From NCBI RefSeq assembly GCF_001952935.1, contig NZ_CP018319.1:5538001-5602000 (forward strand): a stretch of 64,000 bases of DNA, read 5' to 3'. Position numbers and translations under genes: made by a program. The notes under the pieces are model-generated. The model was given only the letters and a program-made list of their open reading frames with translations. It ran no database searches and was not told the origin of the DNA. Shown here one piece after another: positions 34,838-43,881 of this stretch; position 1 is the first letter of the stretch, and each line of letters begins with the position of its first letter. Origin of the DNA: Pseudomonas frederiksbergensis (lineage in GTDB: Bacteria > Pseudomonadota > Gammaproteobacteria > Pseudomonadales > Pseudomonadaceae).

Positions 34838-34910
34838 GGGGCACCTTGGCACGCGGCCATCTGGATGAAGTGAACAGGTATCCAGATTGAACGCTCCTGC
34901 CGGAGGCGAC

Positions 34911-34924
34911 TTGATCTTTATCAG
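34911..34924. promoter_or_regulatory. Candidate ANR/FNR box (9 of 10)
   Basis: TTGAT-cttt-ATCAG, one mismatch; centre ~80 bp upstream of the usp gene at 34837. Confidence 0.6.
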
Positions 34925-34963
34925 AAACGGCGTCCCGTTCGACGCTGATTACGGCAGATAAAG

Positions 34964-34977
34964 TTGATCTTGATCAA
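34964..34977. promoter_or_regulatory. ANR/FNR box (perfect consensus)
   Basis: TTGAT-cttg-ATCAA; centre ~76 bp upstream of the PAS-GGDEF gene at 35047. With the box at 34911 it gives each divergent gene its own site. Confidence 0.8.
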
Positions 34978-35046
34978 CGGATTTCCTCCTCCGTGGCCCT
35001 AGCCTGAATCAAGGCTTAATGTGTCAATAGCGATGTCGGAGGGGCA

Positions 35047-36018
35047 ATGATCGAATATGACCAGCAGTTGTTGGTAAGAGCATTGGATGCTGCGACAAAC
35101 CCGGTAATGATCACAGAGCGGACGGGGTGCATCGTCTGGATCAATAAAGCGTTCTGCCTCTTGAGTGGCTATACCAAACTGGAACTGGTGGGGAAAACCC
35201 CGCACCTGCTCTCCTCGGGAAGACAAAGTACTACCTTCTATCGGGACCTATGGCTGACGCTCCTGGCGGGCCTGACCTGGCAGGGAGAAATGGTCGAGCG
35301 ACGCAAGGATGGCGGTAATTGTACGGTCAATCAGGTCATCACCCCCGTGCTCGATCATCAAGGTGTGGTGACGCACTTCATCGCCATCTTGCACAACTTC
35401 AAGTTGATGGATGACGAACGCGCCAGCATGCGGCAGCTGGCGTTCCATGACACCCTGACCGGGTTGCCTAACCGCAGGTTGTTTCTGAATCTGCTCGATC
35501 AGGCGATGGACCACGCCACGAGACATCAACAGTCGTTGGCGTTGATGTTTATCGATCTGGATCGCTTCAAGTCGGTCAACGACACGCTGGGGCACGCCTG
35601 TGGAGACAAGCTGCTGGTAGCGGTAGCCGAACGCTTGGGCCAGACCGTGCGCAGATCCGACGTTGTCTCTCGTTTAAGCGGGGACGAGTTCGCGATTCTG
35701 ATCACGGGCACGGATCAAGTCGACCAGCTTGAGGCCTTGGCCAATAAACTTATCGCCGCGATCAATCAGCCCTTCATGATCGAGGCTCAGAGTATCGAAA
35801 TGCGCATGAGCGTCGGTATCAGCCTGTTTCCCTCTGAAGGTGTCAGTGCCGAAGACTTGCTCGGGCAGGCTGACAGCGCGATGTACCAGGCAAAACAAGC
35901 CGGTGGCAATACCTGCCGTTTCAGCCTCCTGCCGCCACACGCTAGAGCAGTCCCGTCTTCTCTGAACGACCGCGACGAATGCGCCGTCTTTCAAGACGGC
36001 CAGAGAAAAACGGTCTAA
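35047..36018 (+). CDS. PAS-GGDEF protein, probable diguanylate cyclase
   Basis: Cytoplasmic protein of 323 residues. A PAS domain at ~5-115 (VMITERTGCIVWINKAFCLL, GYTKLELVGKTPHLLSSG) is followed by a GGDEF domain at ~130-300 (DTLTGLPNRRLFLNLLDQ, FIDLDRFKSVNDTLGHACGD). The active-site loop reads SGDEF (RLSGDEFAIL); serine at the first position occurs in active cyclases. I see no RXXD-type inhibitory site just before it. The PAS could bind flavin, haem or a ligand; together with the ANR box upstream this suggests cyclic-di-GMP output under low oxygen. GAGG ribosome binding site 7 nt before the ATG. Confidence 0.88.
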   Translation: MIEYDQQLLVRALDAATNPVMITERTGCIVWINKAFCLLSGYTKLELVGKTPHLLSSGRQSTTFYRDLWLTLLAGLTWQGEMVERRKDGGNCTVNQVITPVLDHQGVVTHFIAILHNFKLMDDERASMRQLAFHDTLTGLPNRRLFLNLLDQAMDHATRHQQSLALMFIDLDRFKSVNDTLGHACGDKLLVAVAERLGQTVRRSDVVSRLSGDEFAILITGTDQVDQLEALANKLIAAINQPFMIEAQSIEMRMSVGISLFPSEGVSAEDLLGQADSAMYQAKQAGGNTCRFSLLPPHARAVPSSLNDRDECAVFQDGQRKTV

Positions 36019-36164
36019 TCCCTCTGGGCGCTTGAGGAATACACTTAATGAGGGGCTCTTGGCCAAATGTGTTTAGGGAGCCCATCAAGCATCTACTTTC
36101 CAGGAGCTTCCCCATCCACGTCTGACAAAAGTCATTTGGCTGACTCCCGTCAAGGTATGTCGCC

Positions 36165-36434
36165 ATGTTATCGACTCTGGAACTGCGCCACCTCGTAGAG
36201 CAAAGCTTTCTGCCGACACGCTGCGACTGTACGGTAGATCCCCCGGCAACGCTGACCGTTCGTTTTTATCAAGGCACCTCGAATCAGGAAATCCTGACGG
36301 TCACCGGAATCCCGATTGCCCCGCTCAACAACGGTTTTGCCATCGAGACCCTTATCTCGGATCTGCGCAACGACCTCGTTCGTGTCAGCCCTGTTGCTCC
36401 TCGCTACTCGGCCAATCATTTTGAGAAAAGGTAG
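36165..36434 (+). CDS. DUF1652 family small protein
   Basis: Protein of 89 residues typical of the pseudomonad DUF1652 family: begins MLSTLELRHLVEQSFLPTRC, then CTVDPPATLTVRFYQ and ETLISDLRNDL. Cytoplasmic, function unknown. Monocistronic, between the GGDEF gene and the convergent small gene at 36507. Confidence 0.82.
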   Translation: MLSTLELRHLVEQSFLPTRCDCTVDPPATLTVRFYQGTSNQEILTVTGIPIAPLNNGFAIETLISDLRNDLVRVSPVAPRYSANHFEKR

Positions 36435-36506
36435 CAGCGAATACGAAAGTAATAGCAAGCCCGGCATCAAGCTCGGGCCGAGAGCTATCAGCTTGCTGCT
36501 AATCCC

Positions 36507-36728
36507 CTATCTTCCGCTGCTCACGATTTCCACTGCCTGGGCATAACGTTTGGTCGCCTCAGTCACCAGACGCTTTCGCTCCTCTCGGTCGATGAAACCT
36601 TGTCTCAGGAACACCTCTGCCAGTCGGAGCAATTCTTCATATTGCTCCTGCGCAGTCATGCGGATATCAGAGCAATCCAGTAAGTCATGCCACGTGGCTA
36701 GCGCTTGTGATCTCCGGTCTTCGTACAT
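36507..36728 (-). CDS. Small helical protein, function unknown
   Basis: Protein of 73 residues from ATG 36728 (MYEDRRSQALATWHDLLDCS), helical and highly charged, with the segment EELLRLAEVFLRQGFIDREE and ending AQAVEIVSSGR. Longer open frame to 36965 exists, but its first 79 residues are not protein-like. Small proteins of this kind are common in pseudomonads; no function recognised. Divergent from the epimerase gene, whose promoter must lie within 36729-37000. Confidence 0.6.
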   Translation of the reverse strand: MYEDRRSQALATWHDLLDCSDIRMTAQEQYEELLRLAEVFLRQGFIDREERKRLVTEATKRYAQAVEIVSSGR

Positions 36729-37000
36729 GGCACCGATTTCCAAGGGCTGTATGCGGTAGAAACTGCCACCTGGCGAGACGTTCACCGGGGACGACATACG
36801 GCATCTCGCGCTACCTGAGTCAGCGTCAATAGAACGTTGTTTTTTCGAAGGACCGCACAACCGCTGATCAGTTGGTTCGGTTTTTTGACACTTCCCCGAT
36901 ATGTGGTCACAACTTTTGCGCTCCGCTGGGTCATAACACGGTAGCCGCCGATGGAATATTGGCATTGATCGTAGTTTCGGCCTGATATGGAGATAAGCAT

Positions 37001-40000
37001 ATGATTTTTAACGTACAAAATTTTGGCGCCAAAGGAGATGGCATCACTGACGATACAGCGGCTATACAAAGTGCAATTGATGCAGCGGCCGCCGCAGGGG
37101 GTGGGCAAGTGTATATGCCGACCGGAACTTATATCGTTTCGGGAGGCGAAGAACCCTCCGACGGCTGCCTGATGCTCAAGAGCAACGTCTACCTGTACGG
37201 CGACGGCATGGGCGCAACTACGGTCAAAGTGGCTGACGGCTCCGACACCAAGATCACGGGGGTCATCCGCTCTGCCTATGGCGAGGAAACCCACGACTTC
37301 GGCGTCAGCAATCTCACCATTGATGGCAACCGTGACAGCACCACGGGCAAGATCGACGGCTGGTTCAACGGCTACATTCCCGGCGAAGAAGGCTACGACT
37401 CCAACGTCACCCTCGACAGCGTCGAGATCAAGGATTGCTCCGGGTACGGTTTCGACCCGCACGAGCAGACCGTCAACATGGTCATCAAGAACAGCGTGTC
37501 CCACGGCAATGGCCTGGACGGCTTCGTGGCTGACTTCCTCAGCGACAGCACCTTCGAAAACAACGTCGCCTACGACAACGACCGCCACGGTTTCAACGTT
37601 GTCACCAGTACCCACGACTTCACCCTCACCAACAACATTGCCTACAACAATGGCGGTAATGGCATCGTGGTGCAGCGCGGCAGCGAGGACATCCCCTCCC
37701 CCAGCAACATCACCATCACCGGTGGCGAGGTGTACGGCAACGGCGCCGAAGGGGTGCTGATCAAAATGTCCAGCGAGGTGACCGTCAGCGGCGTCGATAT
37801 TCACGACAACGCCAGCGCCGGGATTCGCATTTACGGCAGTAACCACGTCGAGGTCATCGACAACACGCTCAGCAACAACTCCCTGGGCAACCCCGTTCCG
37901 GAAATCATCATCCAGTCCTACAACGACACCCTGGGCGTGTCCGGCAAGTACTTCAACGGCAGCGATAACACGATCCAGGGCAACATCATCACCGGCAGCA
38001 ACCTGTCGACCTACGGCGTTGCGGAGCGCAATGAAGACGGCACGGATCGCAACGCCATTATCGGCAACACCATCAGCCACACCAGCAACGGTGCCACGCT
38101 GGTCTATGGTGACGGCAGCTACGTCAGCGCCACGGTGCCGATGACCACCGTGCAAGGCACGGCTGGCAACGACACCCTGCTGGGCAGCGCCGCCAGCGAG
38201 ATTTTCTACGGCGTTGGGGGCAATGACACCATCAATGGCGGTGCCGGTGGCGACATTCTGGTGGGCGGTGCAGGCATCGACAAACTCACCGGCGGTACCG
38301 GCGCCGATACGTTCCGTTACGTCGCTCAGTCCGACAGTTATCGCAACGCAACCACAAGCTTCGATGACACCATCACCGACTTCGACGTCACCCAGGACAA
38401 GATCGACCTCGCCGGCCTCGGCTTCACCGGCCTGGGCAATGGCCGTGGCGGCACCTTGCAGGTCAGCTACAGCGCCAGCAACGACCGCACTTACATCAAG
38501 GACTACGATGCCGACGCCAGCGGCAATCGCTTCGAGTTGATTCTCTCGGGCAACCTGACCAGCACCCTGACCGCCAGCAATTTCATCTTCAATCGAGTGA
38601 TCACCGGCACCAGCGGCAGCGACTCCCTGTTGGGTACCGACTCGGCCGACACCCTGCTCGGCCTGGCGGGCAACGACAGCCTCAGTGGCGGCGCGGGCGA
38701 CGACAAGCTCGACGGCGGTGCCGGTATGGACTCCCTCACCGGCGGCACTGGCGCGGACATCTTTGCGTTCTCCAATCGCCTGGACAGTTACCGCAACTAC
38801 AACACCGGCGGTGCCAATCTTAGCGACGTGATCACCGATTTCGATATCGCCGCCGACAAGATTGACCTCTCGGCCATTGGATTCACCGGACTGGGGGATG
38901 GCAAGAACAACACCGTGTACGCGGTGCTCAACAGTGCCGGCACCAAGACTTACATCAAGTCCTTGACCGCCGATGCCAATGGCAACCGCTTCGAAGTGAC
39001 ACTGGACGGCAACTACCTCAACACGCTGACCAGCGCCAATTTCGTCTTCGCCACGTCGCCAACGGTCAACCATGCGCCGGTGGTGGCAACGGCGTTGCTG
39101 GATCAGAGCGCGACCGAAAACACCCCGTTCAACTACGCGGTGCCGGCCACCAGTTTTACCGATCCGGATAACGACAGCCTCAGCTACACCGCGACCCTGG
39201 CCGATGGTAGCGCCCTGCCCGCCTGGCTGAGCTTCAATGCCACCAACCTGACCTTCACCGGCACGCCGACCAGCACCGCCTCCGGCAATTACAACGTGCT
39301 GGTCAAAGCCACGGACCCGGCCGGTGCATCGGTCAGCGATAGCTTCGCCCTGGCGGTGGCCGATGCCCCCGCCCCCGTTAACACCATCACCGGCACCAAC
39401 AACGCTGAAAGCCTCAACGGCACGGTGGGCGAAGACCTGATCCTCGGCCTCAGTGGCAACGACACAATCAAGGCCGGCACTGGCGCGGACATTGTCGACG
39501 GTGGCGCCGGACGCGATTCGCTGTACGGCGGCGACGGTGCGGACACCTTCCGCTACACCAACTTACTCGACAGCTACCGCAATTACGGCACTGGCGGTGT
39601 CACGGCCACCGACACCCTTTATGACTTCACCGTGGGCGTCGACAAGATCGATGTGTCAGCCCTGGGCATTCTCGGCCTCGGCGATGGCAGCAATGGCACG
39701 TTGTACATGACCCTCAACGCGGCCGGCGACAAGACCTACGTCAAATCCGCCGAGGTCGACGCCAATGGCAATCGCTTCGAAATCGCCCTCAACGGCAACT
39801 ACCTCAACACCCTGACCGCCAGTGATTTCGTGTTCGGCGAACGAGCTCAACAGGACATCCTCTACCTGCCTGTCCTCGGCCAATCCAATGCACGCCTGCT
39901 GCGCATGACGGAAGACGACAATCAGTCCGGCACCTCGATGCTGGTCAACGACCTGGACCGCTACACCACCTATGACGTGCGCAGCCAGTTCAACGACGCC

Positions 40001-41833
40001 GATGGCAACGGCATCGACCTCGCGGTGGGCGGCAGCACGGTCACCGGCCTGTCGACTCTCAGCGCCGAGGAACTCAAGTTGTGCTGGTGGCTGACCGACA
40101 CCAACCAACCCGGGCCTGCGCTGTTGCGCGCCGAGACACTGCTGCGCGAGCAGCTCACCGAACTGCAATCCATCGATAACGTCACCATGGGCATCATTTG
40201 GGGCCAGGGCGAGGAAGCCGCCCAGGAGATCGGCCGCGCCACGGACAAAACAGCGGCAGCAGCGGCCTACAAGGCCGCGACCCTGAAGGTGTTTGATTAC
40301 CTGCATGCCCAGCTCGGCAACTTCAGCGTGTACATGATGGAAACCGGTCACTACGATCAGGGCGCGGCACGTACCCGCGGTTACTCGGAGGAGAAGATTG
40401 CCTCCATCGTCGAAGGGGTTGGCTATGTTCGCGCCGCCCAGGAAGCCATCGCCGCCGAGCGCAGCGATGTCAAGCTGGCGGTGGACTACACCGACCTCCC
40501 CTTGCGCCACGAAGTCGACCCGCAGGCGTATCCCGACGACGTCTGGCACCTGCACGAAGAATCGGCGGAAATCGTCGGCCAGCGTCTGGCTGACTACATC
40601 GCCAGCGACCTTGGCTTCCAGGGCAACCCTAATGACAACAACAGTGTGCAGGACATTTTCGACAACGCTCAGAACATGATTTCCGGCACCGACCAGACAG
40701 ATACCCTGGTGGGCACTCCAGGCAACGACACACTCGATGGACGCTTGGGCGCCGACACCATGACCGGTGGCGATGGCAACGACATCTATGTGGTCGATAG
40801 CGCGTCCGACCGCGTGGTGGAAAGCAACAACTCGACCTCGCAGATCGATACGGTACAGGCCTCGGTCAGCTGGACCCTGGGCGCCAATCTCGAGAACCTG
40901 GTGCTCACCGGTGTGTCGAATATCAACGGCACCGGCAATGAGCGGGAAAACTTCATCACCGGCAATGCCGCCAATAACGTGCTCAATGGTGCTACAGGGG
41001 CCGATACCATGAGCGGCGGCGATGGCAACGACACCTACTATGTCGACAACGCCGGCGACAGCGTGGTCGAGATCAGCAGCAATGCCGTGTCTGGGGGGAT
41101 CGACCGTGTACACAGCAGCCTGGCGGCTTATACCCTCAGCAACAACGTCGAGCATCTGTATGTCGATAGAACTGGTGCCGCCAATGGCACGGGCAACGCG
41201 CTGGACAACACATTGTTCGCCGGTGCCGGCAACAACGTGCTGGACGGGCGCGATGGCATTGACACGGTGTCTTATGAAAGCGCCCTGTCTGGTGTTACCG
41301 TAAACCTCTCGACGTCGGCGCAACAAAACACTGTGAGTTCGGGGCTCGACACCTTGAAATACTTCGAAAACCTGACGGGAAGCGCCTACGCCGACAGTTT
41401 GTCCGGCAACAGCGCCGCGAACGTTCTGAACGGGGGCGCGGGTAACGACACGCTGGTGGGCGGTTCGGGCGATGACCGGCTGATCGGCGGTGCCGGCACC
41501 GACAACCTCACCGGTGGCACAGGCGCGGATACCTACGCGTTTGGTGCGCTGTCGGACATGGGCGTCGGGGCGTTGCGCGATGTGATCAACGGTTTCAAGA
41601 CCACCGAGGGTGATCATCTGGACTTCACCGGCCTGGACGCCAACCCGCTGACCGCCACTGTCGACGCCTTCACCTTCATCGGCAGCAACGCCTTCGACCC
41701 TGCCAACGCCACCGGCCAACTGCGCTTTGCCGATGGCATTCTATACGGCAGTGTCAACGCCGATGCCACCCCCGAGTTCGAGTTCGAACTGGTCGGCGTC
41801 AAGGAGCTGCACGCCAGCGACTTTACAGCCTGA
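37001..41833 (+). CDS. psmE: Secreted bifunctional mannuronan C5-epimerase / alginate O-acetylhydrolase, PsmE-like, with RTX repeats
   Basis: Extracellular calcium-binding protein of 1610 residues. Residues 1-~375 form the right-handed beta-helix A module of AlgE-type epimerases; Lys117, Tyr149, Asp152, His154, Arg195 and His196 fall at exactly the positions known as catalytic in AlgE4 (SGYGFDPHEQT). RTX R modules follow at ~385-535 and ~540-685 with repeats such as GGAGDDKLDGGAGMDSLTGG. Residues ~690-790 form a cadherin/He_PIG-like M module, then another R module (~795-945). Residues ~950-1215 carry SGNH-hydrolase blocks GQSNARLL, IIWGQGEEAAQ and DDVWHLHEE, the acetylhydrolase N module. Several RTX blocks end the protein, the form recognised by type I secretion. 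There is no Sec signal. Activity is inferred from these conserved residues. Confidence 0.92.
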   Translation: MIFNVQNFGAKGDGITDDTAAIQSAIDAAAAAGGGQVYMPTGTYIVSGGEEPSDGCLMLKSNVYLYGDGMGATTVKVADGSDTKITGVIRSAYGEETHDFGVSNLTIDGNRDSTTGKIDGWFNGYIPGEEGYDSNVTLDSVEIKDCSGYGFDPHEQTVNMVIKNSVSHGNGLDGFVADFLSDSTFENNVAYDNDRHGFNVVTSTHDFTLTNNIAYNNGGNGIVVQRGSEDIPSPSNITITGGEVYGNGAEGVLIKMSSEVTVSGVDIHDNASAGIRIYGSNHVEVIDNTLSNNSLGNPVPEIIIQSYNDTLGVSGKYFNGSDNTIQGNIITGSNLSTYGVAERNEDGTDRNAIIGNTISHTSNGATLVYGDGSYVSATVPMTTVQGTAGNDTLLGSAASEIFYGVGGNDTINGGAGGDILVGGAGIDKLTGGTGADTFRYVAQSDSYRNATTSFDDTITDFDVTQDKIDLAGLGFTGLGNGRGGTLQVSYSASNDRTYIKDYDADASGNRFELILSGNLTSTLTASNFIFNRVITGTSGSDSLLGTDSADTLLGLAGNDSLSGGAGDDKLDGGAGMDSLTGGTGADIFAFSNRLDSYRNYNTGGANLSDVITDFDIAADKIDLSAIGFTGLGDGKNNTVYAVLNSAGTKTYIKSLTADANGNRFEVTLDGNYLNTLTSANFVFATSPTVNHAPVVATALLDQSATENTPFNYAVPATSFTDPDNDSLSYTATLADGSALPAWLSFNATNLTFTGTPTSTASGNYNVLVKATDPAGASVSDSFALAVADAPAPVNTITGTNNAESLNGTVGEDLILGLSGNDTIKAGTGADIVDGGAGRDSLYGGDGADTFRYTNLLDSYRNYGTGGVTATDTLYDFTVGVDKIDVSALGILGLGDGSNGTLYMTLNAAGDKTYVKSAEVDANGNRFEIALNGNYLNTLTASDFVFGERAQQDILYLPVLGQSNARLLRMTEDDNQSGTSMLVNDLDRYTTYDVRSQFNDADGNGIDLAVGGSTVTGLSTLSAEELKLCWWLTDTNQPGPALLRAETLLREQLTELQSIDNVTMGIIWGQGEEAAQEIGRATDKTAAAAAYKAATLKVFDYLHAQLGNFSVYMMETGHYDQGAARTRGYSEEKIASIVEGVGYVRAAQEAIAAERSDVKLAVDYTDLPLRHEVDPQAYPDDVWHLHEESAEIVGQRLADYIASDLGFQGNPNDNNSVQDIFDNAQNMISGTDQTDTLVGTPGNDTLDGRLGADTMTGGDGNDIYVVDSASDRVVESNNSTSQIDTVQASVSWTLGANLENLVLTGVSNINGTGNERENFITGNAANNVLNGATGADTMSGGDGNDTYYVDNAGDSVVEISSNAVSGGIDRVHSSLAAYTLSNNVEHLYVDRTGAANGTGNALDNTLFAGAGNNVLDGRDGIDTVSYESALSGVTVNLSTSAQQNTVSSGLDTLKYFENLTGSAYADSLSGNSAANVLNGGAGNDTLVGGSGDDRLIGGAGTDNLTGGTGADTYAFGALSDMGVGALRDVINGFKTTEGDHLDFTGLDANPLTATVDAFTFIGSNAFDPANATGQLRFADGILYGSVNADATPEFEFELVGVKELHASDFTA

Positions 41834-41848
41834 GTCAAGCCCCAAACC

Positions 41849-42487
41849 TGTGGGAGCGGGCTTGCTCGCGAAGGCGGCGGTACATTCAGCACTGATGCAA
41901 GCTGACCCGCCGCTATCGCGAGCAGGCTCACTCCTACAGGGGATTGTCAGTGCCCCAAAAATCCAAGGCAACCGCAAATCAAAATGTGGGAGTGAGCCTG
42001 CTCGCGAAGGCGGCGGTACATTCAGCACTGATGCAAGCTGACTCACCGCTATCGCGAGCAGGCTCACTCCTACAGGGGATTGGCTGCGCTACAAATATCG
42101 AGGACAGCCGCAGATCAAAATGTGGGAGTGAGCCTGCTCGCGATGGCGGCGGTACATTCAGCACTGCTGCCAGCTGACCCACCGCTATCGCGAGCAGGCT
42201 CACTCCTACAGGAGATTGGCTGCGCTACAAATATCGAGGACAGCCGCAGATCAAAATGTGGGAGTGAGCCTGCTCGCGATGGCGGCGGTACATTCAGCAC
42301 TGATGCAAGCTGACCCGCCGCTATCGCGAGCAGGCTCACTCCTACAGGGGATTGGCTGCGCTACAAATATCGAGGACAGCCGCAGATCAAAATGTGGGAG
42401 TGAGCCTGCTCGCGATGGCGGCGGTACATTCAGCACTGCTGCCAGCTGACTCACCGCTATCGCGAGCAGGCTCACTCCTACAGGGGG
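41849..42487. repeat. Five tandem 136-bp repeats, each a REP inverted pair
   Basis: Units begin at 41849, 41985, 42121, 42257 and 42393, exactly 136 bp apart; the fifth is partial and ends near 42487. Each holds gtgggagtgagcctgctcgcg ... cgcgagcaggctcactcctac as an inverted pair around ggcggcggtacattcagcac, plus a spacer (gattggctgcgctacaaatatcgaggac in units 2-4). Unit 1 keeps the commoner arm gtgggagcgggcttgctcgcg and a different spacer. It fills the gap between the converging epimerase and TolC-like genes and encodes no protein (136 is not a multiple of three). Confidence 0.93.
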
Positions 42488-42529
42488 GTTAGGCTGAGAT
42501 CTTGAGCTTTGGTTAGAACCGAGGCTTTT

Positions 42530-43879
42530 TCAGAACAGGCTTTGCACCTGTTCCAGAACTCCGCGGTTCATCTGGCCGGTGTGGGTGTGCAGGCTCACAT
42601 AGCTTTGCAGCATGTCGAGTTTGGTGTTGAGCAGGTCTCGGCGGGCCTGGAATACCCGCTGCTGTGCATCAAGAATATCCACCGTGGAACGCACGCCACC
42701 CTGAAAGCCTTTTTCCGTGGAAGTCAGGGCTCGCTGATTGGACTCCACCGCCCGCTGCATCGCCTTGCTCTTGCTGAACCCGGCCACCACGCCCAGGTAA
42801 TCGGCTTCGATGTCCTCGGCCAACTGTTGGCGCTGCACATCGTAGTCAGACTGGGCACCGGCCAGTTGTGCTTCGGCCTTCGCCACCGAAGCGCGTACCG
42901 CCCCGCCGCGATACAACGGAATATCCAGCTGCACCCCCACGTAATAGGTGTCCTGGCGCGGATCGAGATCCTCGTACTGACGGGTTTCCCGGCGGGTTAG
43001 CTGGGTGGTCAGCGACAAGGTCGGATGATGCCCGGCGCGCTGGCTGTCGGCCTGCGCCTCGGCGACTTTCACCGCTGCCAGGCGGGCTGCCAGCTCGGGG
43101 CTCGCTTCACGGGCAATCGCTGTCCAGTAAGGCAAATCCTGCTCCGGCGGGATCGGGCTACCGGCGGCGAGTTCTTCGCGCATCGGCTGGATGTCATCGA
43201 TCGGCAGGCTGGCGCGACCGGACAATGCCCGCAACGCAGCCACGCGACGGGCCTGGGCTTCAGCCTCCTGGGCTTCGACGAGATCGAGCCGCGCCTGGGC
43301 CTCATCAATGTCGGTGATCGCGCCCTGCCCGCCCTGATAAAGCTTTTTGCTCTGTGTCACCAAGCCACTGATGGCAGCCTTTTGCTGGGCGATCAACTTG
43401 ATCTCGTTTTCAGCCCGGGCGACGTCGAAGTAGCCTTTGGCGACCCGGTCGTACAGGGTCTGGCCGGCAACGTCGAATAACTGGTTACCCAACTGCCCTC
43501 GCGCCTTGCCTTCCTGATACGCCGCCCAGCGCCCCTTGTCATAGAGAGGTTGTTGCGCCGCCAGAGTGACGTTGTTTGCCTGGTAATCATTACTGTTGAC
43601 GTAGGTGCTGTCGTCGCCGCCATCGATACGCCCGCCGTAGCCGTAGCGCGACGTCAACGACACTTGCGGATAGAGGCCCCCGCGGCCAATCGCCTCCTCC
43701 TGCTTCGAAGCATCAAAGGCATGCGCCGCCGATTGCACGGTCGGGTCATTAGCGCGTGAGGCGTCATAGGCAGCGGTCAGGCTCAGGCCTCCTTCGGCTG
43801 CCCAAACCGGATTGACCACGGCCCAGCTGATATACAAACCCAGCAGCACACGGGAGCGATAGCGACAACGGTCGGTCAT
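42530..43879 (-). CDS. Type I secretion outer-membrane protein (TolC/PrtF family)
   Basis: Outer-membrane channel of 449 residues for the epimerase secretion system. Signal peptide (VLLGLYISWAVVNPVWA) then two OEP repeats, with SLTAAYDASRANDPTVQSAA at the N terminus and VLDAQQRVFQARRDLLNTKL near the C terminus, both family hallmarks. I use ATG 43879 because GAGG lies 7 nt upstream; that site overlaps the stop codon of the HlyD gene, so translation is coupled. Last gene of the three-gene secretion operon. Confidence 0.9.
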   Translation of the reverse strand: MTDRCRYRSRVLLGLYISWAVVNPVWAAEGGLSLTAAYDASRANDPTVQSAAHAFDASKQEEAIGRGGLYPQVSLTSRYGYGGRIDGGDDSTYVNSNDYQANNVTLAAQQPLYDKGRWAAYQEGKARGQLGNQLFDVAGQTLYDRVAKGYFDVARAENEIKLIAQQKAAISGLVTQSKKLYQGGQGAITDIDEAQARLDLVEAQEAEAQARRVAALRALSGRASLPIDDIQPMREELAAGSPIPPEQDLPYWTAIAREASPELAARLAAVKVAEAQADSQRAGHHPTLSLTTQLTRRETRQYEDLDPRQDTYYVGVQLDIPLYRGGAVRASVAKAEAQLAGAQSDYDVQRQQLAEDIEADYLGVVAGFSKSKAMQRAVESNQRALTSTEKGFQGGVRSTVDILDAQQRVFQARRDLLNTKLDMLQSYVSLHTHTGQMNRGVLEQVQSLF

Positions 43880-43881
43880 GC

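Noticed and set aside
36782..39073. 763-residue open frame on the - strand
   Set aside because: Antisense to the epimerase; its Val/Gly/Ala repeats simply mirror the RTX and beta-helix coding repeats.
39656..41719. 687-residue open frame on the - strand
   Set aside because: Also antisense to the epimerase RTX region, without motifs or ribosome binding site.
41944..42475. Series of ~74-77-residue open frames with the same protein text
   Set aside because: They are produced by the 136-bp repeats in shifting frames on both strands; no ribosome binding sites.
41849..42487. CRISPR array
   Set aside because: Repeat units are 136 bp and tandem without variable spacers, contain REP inverted pairs, and no cas gene is present.
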